A DNA stretch of 64,000 nucleotides from Oscillibacter sp. MSJ-31 (GCF_018918025.1 NZ_JAHLPT010000002.1:1-64000), one strand, 5' to 3'. Positions 17,692-25,788 are shown, counted from the first letter of the stretch. The notes: generated from the sequence alone by a model not told the origin. Program-made: numbers and translations.

Positions 17692-18309
17692 ATGGAAAAA
17701 AGTCAGAACTATGTGGAGCTTTGGGGCACAGCCGGCGCGGCTCCCTCCTTTTCGCACGAGAATCACGGCGAGAGCTTTTACCGCTTTCCGCTGCGCGTGG
17801 AGCGTCTGTCCGGGCAGAGTGACCTGCCTCTCATCCTCGCCCCTTCCACTCTGCTGGAGGGCATCGACATTGCAGAGGGCACGCCCCTGCGTGTGACCGG
17901 ACAGCTCCGCTCGTTCAACAACCGCAGCGGGCACGGCAGCCGCCTTGTCATCTCCACCTTCGCCCAGTCCCTCGAGCCGTGCGACGACGGGCACTTCAAC
18001 CGCATCCTGCTCTCGGGCGTGCTGTGCAAGCAGCCGACGCTGCGGCGCACGCCGCTGGGGCGCAGCATCTGCGATATGATCCTGGCGGTCAACCGCCGCT
18101 ACGGGCGCGCGGACTATCTGCCCTGCATCGCGTGGGGAAAGGTCGCCGCCAAGATCGCAGAAATGCAGGTGGGCGACCGCCTGACGCTTGAGGGCCGCGT
18201 GCAGAGCCGCACCTACATCAAGCAGACCGACGCGGGCAGCGAGGAGCGCACCGCCTACGAGGTGTCGGTGATGCAGCTGCTGGACGACGAGGAAACAGAG
18301 CTGATCTGA
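17692..18309 (+). CDS. SSB-like protein with two OB folds
   Basis: The 205-residue protein has a second half (about residues 98-195) that matches bacterial SSB closely: RILLSGVLCKQPTLRRTP, ILAVNRRYGRADYLPCIAWG and EERTAYEVSVMQLL. The first half (about 4-92) is a more divergent OB-like segment. It lacks the acidic C-terminal tail (DDDIPF-type) that recruits partner proteins, ending EETELI. A role in ssDNA binding is likely, but it is not the replicative Ssb by structure. GAGGTG lies 6 nt before ATG 17692. Confidence 0.8.
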   Translation: MEKSQNYVELWGTAGAAPSFSHENHGESFYRFPLRVERLSGQSDLPLILAPSTLLEGIDIAEGTPLRVTGQLRSFNNRSGHGSRLVISTFAQSLEPCDDGHFNRILLSGVLCKQPTLRRTPLGRSICDMILAVNRRYGRADYLPCIAWGKVAAKIAEMQVGDRLTLEGRVQSRTYIKQTDAGSEERTAYEVSVMQLLDDEETELI

Positions 18310-18341
18310 AAAGCGGGGGACGCTGCGCGTCCCCCGCTTTC
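18309..18341 (+). terminator. Terminator after the SSB-like gene
   Basis: AAAAGCGGGGGACGC (18309-18323) pairs with GCGTCCCCCGCTTT (about 18327-18340). Confidence 0.85.
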
Positions 18342-18550
18342 TTTGTCTTTTGGCCTGCCGCGCCGGCTCCTGCACGGCGCTAAGAGCTTTGCAGGACGCT
18401 TCTCCGATCGGTCTTTATGCCTTTTTCGTCACGGTTTTCGACCTATTCAGATTATTTATGAATGCTTCTCTTTACATTTTTTCCGTATAGTGATAGAGTG
18501 TTATACTGTTGTGTATTATACGCAAACGCAAGAAAAAGTGAGTGGATCGA

Positions 18551-19345
18551 ATGGCAAGAATTTTCATGCTCAAGGGCGACATCAACCGCCCCGGTCATGT
18601 GGACATCCCCGAGGAATCGACCACGCTGCGCGAGGTCGTGGAGCAGCTCGGCGGCGGCATGGCGAACGGAAAAAGGTGCAAGGCCGTGCAGATCGGCGGC
18701 CCCAGCGGCGGACTTCTTTCCGCCGAGCAGCTTGACCTGCCGCTGCATTTCCAGCAGCTCAAGCCCTACGGCATCCGCCGCGGCGACAGCGTCATCACCG
18801 TCCTCGACGAGGACCGCTGCATGGTGGACGTCGCCTGCCGCTTCATGCAGTATACGCAGACGGAGTTCTGCGGCAAATGCGTTTCCTGCCGCGAGGGCAC
18901 CAAGCGCATGAACGAGCTTTTGTGGGCGCTGCGCAATTACCGGCTGAGCGAGGAGGACTTCTCCCTGCTCATGGATCTCGGCGAGATGATCTCCGTCACC
19001 GCCTTCTGCAACCTCGGGCGCGGCTCGTTCTCGACGCTGCAAAGCGCCGTGAAATACTTCCCCGAGGAGTTTCGCGGCCATCTGGACGGTCACTGCGCGC
19101 TGTGCGAGAACGACTACCGCTATCCCATCCAGCCAGGCGATCTGCCCTACAACCGCATCTGTCTGGTCGTGGATCCCGCCATCTGCCGCGGGTGCAGCAA
19201 GTGCGCGCGCAACTGCCATGCGAATGCCATCACCGGCGTCGTCCGCTCGCCGTTTTCGATCGACCCGGAAAAGTGCGTGAAATGCTATACCTGCATCGAG
19301 GCTTGCCCCTTCGACGCGATCAAGGAGGTGGAGCTCGATGTCTAA
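18551..19345 (+). CDS. NuoF/HydB-like hydrogenase subunit lacking the flavin domain
   Basis: The 264-residue protein corresponds only to the C-terminal half of NuoF/HydB-type subunits. It has an SLBB domain (GDINRPGHVDIPE onward), the NuoF 4Fe-4S ligands (CGKCVSCREGTKRM plus a Cys in FCNLG), and two C-terminal ferredoxin clusters (CRGCSKCARNCHA and CVKCYTCIEACPF). The GRGGAGFP-type FMN/NADH domain is missing and is not encoded upstream, where 240 nt hold only noncoding sequence. It overlaps hydA by 8 nt, so it is a coupled partner and probably an electron-wire subunit. ATG 18551 fits better than the GTG at 18542. Confidence 0.85.
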   Translation: MARIFMLKGDINRPGHVDIPEESTTLREVVEQLGGGMANGKRCKAVQIGGPSGGLLSAEQLDLPLHFQQLKPYGIRRGDSVITVLDEDRCMVDVACRFMQYTQTEFCGKCVSCREGTKRMNELLWALRNYRLSEEDFSLLMDLGEMISVTAFCNLGRGSFSTLQSAVKYFPEEFRGHLDGHCALCENDYRYPIQPGDLPYNRICLVVDPAICRGCSKCARNCHANAITGVVRSPFSIDPEKCVKCYTCIEACPFDAIKEVELDV

Positions 19346-21038
19346 GGGCGTTATGTACGTGGACAACATCCGCGTGGAATATGACAACGAACCCAACGTG
19401 CTCGAGGTCTGCCGCAAGGCCGGCGTTGAGATCCCCAACTTCTGCTTCCATTCCGATCTGTCCGTTTACGGCGCGTGCCGTATGTGCATGGTCGAGGAGG
19501 AGGGCACCGGAAAGATCGACGCAGCCTGCACCATGCCGCCGAAAAACGAGCTGCACATCCGCACCAACACGGCGCGGCTGCTCAAGTACCGCCGCATGAT
19601 CATCGAGCTGCTGCTCTCCGCGCACTGCCGCGACTGCACCACCTGCGAGAAGAACCGCGCCTGCCGTTTGCAGGAGATGGCGGTCCGCTTCGGCATCCAC
19701 CACGTCCGCTTCGACGATACGCGCGAGCACATCAAGATGGACTTCTCCAGCCCCGCCGTTACGATGGACCTCAACAAGTGCATCCTCTGCGGCGACTGTG
19801 TGCGCGTCTGCCACGAGGTGCAGGGCATCAGCAATCTGCGCTTTGCCGGCCGTGGCCCGGGCCTGCACATCGCCACGGCGGACAATAAGCCGCTGAGCGA
19901 GACGCACTGCGTCAGCTGCGGACAATGCTCCGCCGTGTGCACCACCGGCGCCATCACCATCAAGAACGACATCGGCCCCGCGTGGAAAGCCCTACAGGAC
20001 CCGCAAAAGCGAGTCGTCATTCAGATCGCGCCCGCCGTGCGCGTCGCCATCGGCGAGGCCTACGGCCTCCCCGCGGGCGAAAATGTGCTCGATAAGCTCG
20101 TCACCGCGCTCAAAATCATGGGCGCGGACGAGGTGTACGACACCATCTTCGGCGCGGATCTCACCGTGCGCGAGGAATCCGCCGAGTTCCTGCGCCGGCT
20201 CGAAACCGGCGAGAACCTGCCGCTGATGACCTCCTGCTGCCCCGCGTGGGTGAAGTATGTGGAAAACGAGCGGCCCGAATTTCTGAAGAATCTCTCCACC
20301 GCCCGCTCCCCCATGCAGATGTTTGCGTCCGTGCTCAAGGAAAACTACCGCAAGAAGGACGCCGAGGACGGCCGCACGACCTTCCACATCGCCATCATGC
20401 CCTGCACCGCCAAGAAGATGGAGGCGCGGCGCGAGGAGTTCCGCGATGCCTACGGCGTCCCCTACGTCGACCTTGTGCTCACCACGCAGGAGGTCGTGCA
20501 GATGATGAAGGAGTCCGGCATCCGCTTCCAGATGCTGGAGAAGGAATCCCCCGACCTGCCCTACGGCATGGGCTCCGGCGCGGCGGAGATCTTCGGCACG
20601 AGCGGCGGCGTGGCTGAGGCAGTCATCCGCTGCTGCACCCCCGACAAGAGCAAGAATGCCCTGCGCACCATCGAGCACAGCGGCATCCGCGGCACGGACG
20701 CCGTTCGCTTCGCCGAGGTCACGATCAACGGCCGCAAGGTGCGCGCCGCCATCGTCCACGGGCTCGGCAGCGCCGCAAAGCTGCTCGATCAGATCCGGAG
20801 CGGCGAGGTGCAGGCGGACCTCGTCGAGGTCATGTCCTGCCGCACCGGCTGCGTCGGCGGCGCGGGCCAGCCCTACGCCCTGATGGCGAAAAAGCTCCAG
20901 CGCGCGCAGGGGCTCTACGAGATCGACCGCAGCGCCATGTTCAAGCGCAGCGAGCGCAATCCGGTCATCGACGCGATGTACGCAAACGGTCTCGCCGACC
21001 GCGCGCACGAGCTGCTGCACATCGAGTACAAGGACTGA
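19338..21038 (+). CDS. hydA: [FeFe]-hydrogenase catalytic subunit
   Basis: The 566-residue enzyme interconverts H+ and H2. N-terminal [2Fe-2S] ligands (CFHSDLSVYGACRMC), a His-ligated [4Fe-4S] segment (HCRDCTTCEKNRAC), and two ferredoxin clusters (CILCGDCVRVCHE, CVSCGQCSAVC) precede the H-cluster domain. H-cluster motifs are L1 TSCCPAW, L2 MPCTAKKMEARREE and L3 MSCRTGCVGGAGQP; L3 differs from the common MACPGGCxxGGGQP. The size resembles clostridial CpI. It overlaps the upstream subunit and is followed 12 nt later by a DUF6472 gene. No HydE/F/G maturases lie in the window. Confidence 0.97.
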   Translation: MSKGVMYVDNIRVEYDNEPNVLEVCRKAGVEIPNFCFHSDLSVYGACRMCMVEEEGTGKIDAACTMPPKNELHIRTNTARLLKYRRMIIELLLSAHCRDCTTCEKNRACRLQEMAVRFGIHHVRFDDTREHIKMDFSSPAVTMDLNKCILCGDCVRVCHEVQGISNLRFAGRGPGLHIATADNKPLSETHCVSCGQCSAVCTTGAITIKNDIGPAWKALQDPQKRVVIQIAPAVRVAIGEAYGLPAGENVLDKLVTALKIMGADEVYDTIFGADLTVREESAEFLRRLETGENLPLMTSCCPAWVKYVENERPEFLKNLSTARSPMQMFASVLKENYRKKDAEDGRTTFHIAIMPCTAKKMEARREEFRDAYGVPYVDLVLTTQEVVQMMKESGIRFQMLEKESPDLPYGMGSGAAEIFGTSGGVAEAVIRCCTPDKSKNALRTIEHSGIRGTDAVRFAEVTINGRKVRAAIVHGLGSAAKLLDQIRSGEVQADLVEVMSCRTGCVGGAGQPYALMAKKLQRAQGLYEIDRSAMFKRSERNPVIDAMYANGLADRAHELLHIEYKD

Positions 21039-21050
21039 GGAGGGCGCGCG

Positions 21051-21239
21051 ATGGCGAAGCAGAGCCGCTGCGAGGACTGCATGAACTACGTCTATGACGA
21101 GGAGTACGACTGCTACACCTGCGAGCAGGGCGCCGAGCTGGACGAGGACGAAATGGCCCAATTCCTGCGTGGGGACTACCCCGCCTGTCCGTTCTACCAT
21201 CCCGGCGAGAGCGACTACTATCTCTCCTCCAAGCAGTAA
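21051..21239 (+). CDS. Small Cys-rich protein, DUF6472 family
   Basis: The 62-residue acidic protein has cysteine pairs CEDC near the N terminus and CYTC in the middle, plus ACPF near the end, with DEEYDC and DEDEMAQFLRGDYP between them. The pattern fits the DUF6472 family, of unknown function. Its position 12 nt after hydA, before the operon terminator, suggests a role with the hydrogenase, perhaps metal or cluster handling. That is inference from context. Confidence 0.75.
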   Translation: MAKQSRCEDCMNYVYDEEYDCYTCEQGAELDEDEMAQFLRGDYPACPFYHPGESDYYLSSKQ

Positions 21240-21240
21240 G

Positions 21241-21264
21241 AAAAAAGGGCAGGAGCCCTTTTTT
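21241..21264 (+). terminator. Terminator of the hydrogenase operon
   Basis: AAAAAAGGGC (21241-21250) pairs with GCCCTTTTTT around AGGA. Confidence 0.9.
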
Positions 21265-21279
21265 CTTTTCGGAATGGTC

Positions 21280-21308
21280 TTGACAACATCCATTCTTTTT
21301 ATTAGTAT
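21280..21308 (+). promoter_or_regulatory. Sigma-A promoter of the LysR gene
   Basis: TTGACA (21280-21285) and TAGTAT (21303-21308) are spaced 17 nt apart. Confidence 0.75.
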
Positions 21309-21353
21309 ATTTGAAGAATCATTTAAATTTTTTGAAACCGGAGATACACGCAC

Positions 21354-22250
21354 ATGGAGATCCGCAATCTTGTCACATTTCTGAAGGTCACCGAGCTCAA
21401 CAGCTTCTCCAAGGCTGCCGAGGCGCTGGACTATTCCCAATCCGCCGTCACCGTGCAGATCCAGCAGCTCGAGCGCGAGCTGGGCGTGCGTCTGTTCGAC
21501 CGCATCGGGAAGAACGTCTCCATCACACAGTACGGCAAGAACTTCATCTCCTATGCCCGCGATATTGTCAGCGCCGTCGCCCGCGCGCAGGTCTTTGCCT
21601 CCGAGGAAACGGAGCTGACGGGCATGGTGCAGGTCGGCACGCTCAATTCCCTTATGACCGCGTCGTTCTCCGACATTGTCCCGGCCTTCCGCCAACGCTT
21701 TCCCCATGTGATGATGCGCCTGCACGCCGACATGGTCGCCTCGCTCAAGGACAAGCTGCTCAAAAACGAGCTCGACCTCATTTACACGCTCGATTCTCAG
21801 GTGCTCGACCCGCAGTTCGTCAAGGTCTTTGAGGCCGAGGAGGAGGTCGTGGTGGTCACGAACCGCGATAATCCGCTCGCCGCGCGCGAGAGCGTCCGTC
21901 TGGCCGAGCTGGTCGACCATCCCTTTATCCTGATGAACCGCACGAACGCCTACCGCGACCTGTTCGACACCGAGCTGGCCCGTCAGGGTCTGGAGATCCG
22001 TCCCTTCCTCGAGCTGGAGGACGACGTGCTCGCCCTGCGCCTGCTGTATGAGAATCCCGCGTACATGACCGTCCTGCCGCTCTACACCGTGAAAAAGAGC
22101 ATCCATGAAAAGAGCCTTGCTGCGGTGCGCGTCGAGGACTGCAAAATGTCGCAGTTCCGTCAGGTCATCTATCACAAGAACAAGGTTCTCACCCCGCAGA
22201 TTCAGGGGATGCTGGATACCATCGTCGAGGTCGCCAAGCGGCCGTTCTGA
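21354..22250 (+). CDS. LysR-family transcriptional regulator
   Basis: The 298-residue protein has the N-terminal LysR winged helix (MEIRNLVTFLKVTELNSF, SAVTVQIQQLERELG, GVRLFDRIGKNVSITQYG) and a type 2 periplasmic-binding-fold effector domain. Its closest gene is the hydrogenase operon upstream, but it has its own promoter and faces the same way, so the target is not implied strongly. The effector is unknown. The length is standard. Confidence 0.92.
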   Translation: MEIRNLVTFLKVTELNSFSKAAEALDYSQSAVTVQIQQLERELGVRLFDRIGKNVSITQYGKNFISYARDIVSAVARAQVFASEETELTGMVQVGTLNSLMTASFSDIVPAFRQRFPHVMMRLHADMVASLKDKLLKNELDLIYTLDSQVLDPQFVKVFEAEEEVVVVTNRDNPLAARESVRLAELVDHPFILMNRTNAYRDLFDTELARQGLEIRPFLELEDDVLALRLLYENPAYMTVLPLYTVKKSIHEKSLAAVRVEDCKMSQFRQVIYHKNKVLTPQIQGMLDTIVEVAKRPF

Positions 22251-22263
22251 AAAAAGCATAGAA

Positions 22264-22291
22264 AAACGCGCAGCCGAAGGGCTGCGCGTTT
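22264..22291 (+). terminator. Terminator after lysR
   Basis: AAACGCGCAGCC (22264-22275) pairs with GGCTGCGCGTTT (22280-22291) around GAAG. It can also end the convergent CD1247-type gene. Confidence 0.88.
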
Positions 22292-22303
22292 CGTTTTGCG
22301 GAT

Positions 22304-22738
22304 TTACTCCTCGTCCTTATCCTCGTCCGCGGCATCGGCCAGATCGGAGAGGTCGAACTCCAGCTTCGCGCCGCAGTTCGGGCAGATGATCTCGCCGTCC
22401 TCGAGCATGGTGTCGTCGAAGAAGATCTCCTCCTCGCACTCGGGGCAGGTGGTGGCGTAGCACTCCTCTTCCTCGTCGTCCTCGTCGTCCTCGTCATCAT
22501 CGTCGTCATCGTCCCACTCGTCGTAGACGATGTCCTCCACATCGGAGAGGTCGTCGCTGATGACGTCCAGCCCGTCGCCGAGCTCCATGACCTCATCGGT
22601 CAGGTCCTCGACCTCGAGGGCGATCTCATCGAGCACGTCCACGACGGCGGCAAAGAGCTTGCCCTCGTTGGACTCCGTATCCACGTTCATGCCTTCCATC
22701 AGGCCCTTGAGATAAGCGATCTTTTCAGAAATACCCAT
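22304..22738 (-). CDS. CD1247-type acidic zinc-ribbon protein
   Basis: The 144-residue protein has an N-terminal domain starting MGISEKIAYLKGLMEGMNVD, as in the clostridial CD1247 N-terminal family, then a run of acidic residues (DDDDDDEDDEDDEEEE, about 76-91), then a zinc ribbon with CPEC and CPNC pairs. The function is unknown. It is downstream of efp on the same strand with 50 nt between them and AAAGGAG before ATG 22738. Confidence 0.85.
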   Translation of the reverse strand: MGISEKIAYLKGLMEGMNVDTESNEGKLFAAVVDVLDEIALEVEDLTDEVMELGDGLDVISDDLSDVEDIVYDEWDDDDDDDEDDEDDEEEECYATTCPECEEEIFFDDTMLEDGEIICPNCGAKLEFDLSDLADAADEDKDEE

Positions 22739-22789
22739 AATGCTTCTCCTTTCAGATCAGATCAAACGGTTCCCTGCTGACTTGTTTTT

Positions 22790-23356
22790 TTACTTGGCGC
22801 GGCCCATGTACTCGCCGGTGCGGGTGTCGATCTGGATCTTGTCGCCCTCGTTGATGAACAGGGGGACCTTGATCTCGGCGCCGGTCTCGACGATGGCGGG
22901 CTTGGTCACGTTGGTGGCGGTGTCGCCCTTGGCGCCCGGCTCAGACTTGGTAACGACCAGCTCAACGAAGTTGGGCGGCTCGATGCCGAACACGCGGCCC
23001 TTGACGGACAGGACCTTGCACATGGTGTTTTCCTTGACGAAGCGGAACGCATCGCCGAGCAGCTCGCGGTTCAGGGGGACCATATCGTAGGTCTCCTGAT
23101 CCATGAAGTAGTAGAGATCGCCGTCGTTGTAGCTGTACTCCATGTCCTTGCGCTCCACGAACGCCTCGTCGAACTTCGCGGTGGGGTTGAAAGAGGTCTC
23201 GGTGACCGCGCCGGTCTCGACGTTGCGCATCTTGGTGCGGACGAACGCCGCGCCCTTGCCGGGCTTGACGTGCTGGAACTCGACGACCTGATAGACCTTG
23301 CCGTCCATCTCAAAGGTCTTGCCGTTTCTGAAATCACCGGCTGTAATGGTTGCCAT
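22790..23356 (-). CDS. efp: Elongation factor P
   Basis: The 188-residue factor relieves ribosome stalling at polyproline. It starts [17 protein letters not shown] and has [11 protein letters not shown] at the tip loop, with Lys where modified in other species. The C-terminal OB domain is normal. ATG 23356 has GGAGG upstream; the frame start at 23371 does not. The promoter and gene face left. Confidence 0.97.
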   Translation of the reverse strand: MATITAGDFRNGKTFEMDGKVYQVVEFQHVKPGKGAAFVRTKMRNVETGAVTETSFNPTAKFDEAFVERKDMEYSYNDGDLYYFMDQETYDMVPLNRELLGDAFRFVKENTMCKVLSVKGRVFGIEPPNFVELVVTKSEPGAKGDTATNVTKPAIVETGAEIKVPLFINEGDKIQIDTRTGEYMGRAK

Positions 23357-23434
23357 AGTTTTTTCCTCCATATTCCCGAGGAAATCACTACGGACTTCCT
23401 CAAATTCATAAAGTATCGGTTTTTAACCTATGGT

Positions 23435-23463
23435 ATTTTACCGCATATAGGGCCTCATTGCAA
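23435..23463 (-). promoter_or_regulatory. Sigma-A promoter of efp
   Basis: On the minus strand TTGCAA (23463-23458) and TAAAAT (23440-23435) lie 17 nt apart. Confidence 0.75.
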
Positions 23464-23498
23464 GTAGTTTTCTCTATCTTGCGCCAAATTTTGCAAAA

Positions 23499-24014
23499 TT
23501 ATTGCCGCGCTGTGCGCTCGTCGTGCGCGCTCGTGCGCTTGAACGGCTCCTGCAGGGCATGGAGCACCTTCTGCCACGGACCGCGCGCGCCGCCCTTCGG
23601 CTCCACCATCAGCGCCAGCACACCGCTGCGCTTTGCACCGAGGATATCCGTGAGCAGCTTGTCGCCGAGCATCGCCGTATGCTCCGGCGGCGTTTTGAAC
23701 TTCTCCAGCGCGCGGCGGTAGCCCCTTCGCGAGGGCTTTTGCGCGTGGCCCACGAAGTCGATGCCCAGCCCCGCACAGAAGCGCTGCACGCGCCGCGGGC
23801 TGCGGTTGTTCGACAAAACGGCGACGGTGACGCCCGCTGCCGCCAGCGCGGCGAGCCACGCGCGCACCGCGTCGTCCGGCTCGCGGACGGACTTGGGCGC
23901 GAGCGTATAGTCGAGGTCGGTGAGCAGCAGCGTCACGCCATGCGCGCGCAGGAAGTCCGGCGTCACGGCAGTATAATCGTCAAAAACCCAATGAGGTGTC
24001 AGGAGCATCGGCAT
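23499..24014 (-). CDS. yqeG: YqeG-family HAD IIIA phosphatase
   Basis: The 171-residue protein has HAD motifs LTDLDYTLAP (DxDxT), a VLSNN motif II and LGDKLLTDIL motif IV. YqeG proteins often accompany ribosome-assembly and NAD genes in Firmicutes, where they precede yqeH-nadD clusters. Here it stands alone, while nadD-yqeK is at 30160. AAAGGA supports ATG 24014. It is divergent from the next gene over an operator-like palindrome. Confidence 0.88.
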   Translation of the reverse strand: MPMLLTPHWVFDDYTAVTPDFLRAHGVTLLLTDLDYTLAPKSVREPDDAVRAWLAALAAAGVTVAVLSNNRSPRRVQRFCAGLGIDFVGHAQKPSRRGYRRALEKFKTPPEHTAMLGDKLLTDILGAKRSGVLALMVEPKGGARGPWQKVLHALQEPFKRTSAHDERTARQ

Positions 24015-24040
24015 GGTTTCCTTTCCGGGTGCATATCTAT

Positions 24041-24057
24041 ATTGGTAGTCTACCAAT
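24041..24057. promoter_or_regulatory. Perfect 8-1-8 palindrome between divergent genes
   Basis: ATTGGTAG-T-CTACCAAT lies between yqeG and the gene at 24089. A near-perfect 17-nt dyad in a divergent promoter region is typical of an operator for a dimeric repressor. No regulator gene adjoins it. Confidence 0.5.
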
Positions 24058-24088
24058 TTTTCCCGTTTTCTGCAAGGGGGTATCGCCT

Positions 24089-24847
24089 GTGTCTGTCTTT
24101 CTCGCGGTCACGCCGGCGGAGGCCGCAAGCTGCCGCGGCTACCGTGTGCCGCTCGTCCACATCGCCTACGCCGTCGGCGACGGCGGGCGGTTGCTGCGCA
24201 GCGAGCTGCCGCGCGGAGCGCAGGGCGGCCTGCTCGGTCTCTCCGACCGCTGCAATGGCCCTCTGCCGGAGCTGCCCATGCTCTGCCGCGCCATCCTCGG
24301 CGAGTGCCATGCGCGCCGCTTCGGCGGCGTGCTCGCGGACTTTGAGGGAGGCGCGTGGGAGGATCGTCTTCCCTTTCTCTCGCGGCTCGGCGCGATGCTC
24401 ACGCAGAGCGGACGGCGGCTCTATGTGCCAGAAGCCTTCGCCGTGCCGGAGGCGAGCGTCCTCGTCTGCACCGCGCTTTCCGGCGGGACGCTGCGCGAAC
24501 GGCTCTCGGACGCCGCCGCGCGCTACGGCACGCAGCGCATCGCACTCGACTGTCAGCGCCTTGCGATGGACTTCGTTCTCCCCTGCCGCAGCGGCGAGGG
24601 AATGCCGCTCACCCCGGAGGAGCTGTCCGCACGGCGGGAGAAGTGCGGCGCGGCGGTCTTTTTCTCCGAGGAGCTGTGCGCGAATTATTTCAGCTACACC
24701 GCGCAGGGCCGGGCGCATTTCGTTCTCTTCGACACCGCCGAAACGCTGCGGCGCAAGCTCCGGCTTGGGCGCGAGCGCGGCATGGAGACCGCCTTTTTCA
24801 TGTATCCCGAGGTCAGCGACCTCCTGCCGGAGCTGCTCAACGCTTAG
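24089..24847 (+). CDS. Conserved hypothetical protein, GTG start
   Basis: The 252-residue protein begins VSVFLAVTPAEAASCRGYRV after GTG 24089, with AAGGGGG 8 nt upstream. It contains ADFEGGAWEDR near a predicted strand, RLYVPEAFAVPEASVLVCTA, and FSEELCANYFSYTAQGRAHF. Alternating strand and helix segments resemble a TIM-barrel glycoside-hydrolase-like fold (GH18-type acid residues in ADFEG), but I cannot place the family. No signal peptide or membrane segment is seen. Its end overlaps the DUF3783 gene by 11 nt tail to tail. Confidence 0.6.
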   Translation: MSVFLAVTPAEAASCRGYRVPLVHIAYAVGDGGRLLRSELPRGAQGGLLGLSDRCNGPLPELPMLCRAILGECHARRFGGVLADFEGGAWEDRLPFLSRLGAMLTQSGRRLYVPEAFAVPEASVLVCTALSGGTLRERLSDAAARYGTQRIALDCQRLAMDFVLPCRSGEGMPLTPEELSARREKCGAAVFFSEELCANYFSYTAQGRAHFVLFDTAETLRRKLRLGRERGMETAFFMYPEVSDLLPELLNA

Positions 24848-25208
24848 CGGTCATTGCCGCGTGCTCCTTCTGAAGCTCCGCAAACAGCTCCGCGGGCCTC
24901 CAGCCGCGGTTCGCCGCGGTCAGCATCGCCTTATACGGAATGCGCAGTCCGGTGCGTCGCATGGCGTTCAGCGCCTGATTCATGCGGTCGCCGTAGAAGC
25001 CGCAGAACACGAGCATCGGCTCGCCCAGCGGCAGCCCGGCATAGACCTCCTCCGTGCGCGGGCAATCCGCCGCGCCCGCGAGCGCGCCGACCGTCTGCGC
25101 GTAATCCGCAAGCGGCACGGCCTTCACCGCCATTTTGCGCGGTGCGAAGGTCTGCGTCAGCAGCGGCGCGATCGTCTCGCAGCCAAAGGCCAGAATGTGT
25201 TCCTTCAT
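24837..25208 (-). CDS. DUF3783 domain-containing protein
   Basis: The 123-residue protein starts MKEHILAFGCETIAPLL and contains PMLVFCGFYGDRMNQALNAM followed by GLRIPYKAMLTAANRGWRPAEL. This is the DUF3783 pattern of clostridia; the function is unknown. GGGAG lies 8 nt before ATG 25208. The frame extends further upstream but only into repeat DNA without a start site. Confidence 0.78.
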   Translation of the reverse strand: MKEHILAFGCETIAPLLTQTFAPRKMAVKAVPLADYAQTVGALAGAADCPRTEEVYAGLPLGEPMLVFCGFYGDRMNQALNAMRRTGLRIPYKAMLTAANRGWRPAELFAELQKEHAAMTAKR

Positions 25209-25475
25209 CGTATCCACTCCCTTTGGCACGAGTATAGCACGCCCCGCGCAGGATAGCAAGCGACCTGCGTCATTTCGCGCCGCACGGCGCGAAACCAAAC
25301 GAAATCCGTCGCGCAGGACGACCTGCGCTGATTTGCCGCCCGCAGGCGGCAAATTAAATCCAATCGTTTTTTGCCGCGACCTGCGCGTGGTAAAAAACTC
25401 TTTGCGCGAAGCGAGCGTCGAATTGTCCGCTTCCTGCGGGCAACCGAGGCGCAGAGCGCAGCGTGATCCAAAAAT
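25209..25475. other. Intergenic repeat-rich region
   Basis: There is no gene here. Hairpins such as TTTCGCGCCGCACGGCGCGAAA (in two halves) and a TTTGCCGCCCGCAGGCGGCAAA stem occupy the left half; the right half is copy B of the dispersed repeat described at 25362. Confidence 0.7.
25362..25463 (-). repeat. Dispersed intergenic repeat, copy B
   Basis: About 100 nt match 49120-49220 in reverse orientation, including CGCTGCGCTCTGCGCCTCGG, GCGGACAATTCGACGCT and CGCAGGTCGCGGCA, with several scattered mismatches. It is noncoding and hairpin-rich and sits between genes on both occasions. Confidence 0.7.
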
Positions 25476-25517
25476 CAAAAAGAAAGAGCATCACGTTGTG
25501 ATGCTCTTTCTTTTTGA
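25476..25517 (-). terminator. Terminator of rpsU
   Basis: AAAAAGAAAGAGCATCAC pairs with GTGATGCTCTTTCTTTTT around a short loop, just downstream of the minus-strand rpsU stop. Confidence 0.88.
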
Positions 25518-25524
25518 AGCAAAA

Positions 25525-25710
25525 TTAGTAATAGCGCTTATTGCGGTTCTTACGGGCAGCCTCGCTCTTCTTGCGGCGCTTCACACTCGGGCTTTCATAG
25601 CACTCGCGCTTGCGGACCTCCGCCAGAACGCCGGCCTTGGCACAGCTTCTCTTGAATCTCTTCAGAGCGCTGTCCAGGCTCTCGCCTTCCTTGACATGGA
25701 CCTCGGACAT
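25525..25710 (-). CDS. rpsU: 30S ribosomal protein S21
   Basis: The 61-residue basic protein starts [20 protein letters not shown] and ends with [15 protein letters not shown]21 helps the 30S subunit in initiation. The length and sequence are typical. It has its own promoter downstream of leuS. Confidence 0.97.
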   Translation of the reverse strand: MSEVHVKEGESLDSALKRFKRSCAKAGVLAEVRKRECYESPSVKRRKKSEAARKNRNKRYY

Positions 25711-25788
25711 TTATGTTTTCCCTCCCTCCGATGCACCCGGCTATTTCCTGAGTGCTCTTTAAGAGTCATTGACATGACTAACGTGGGT

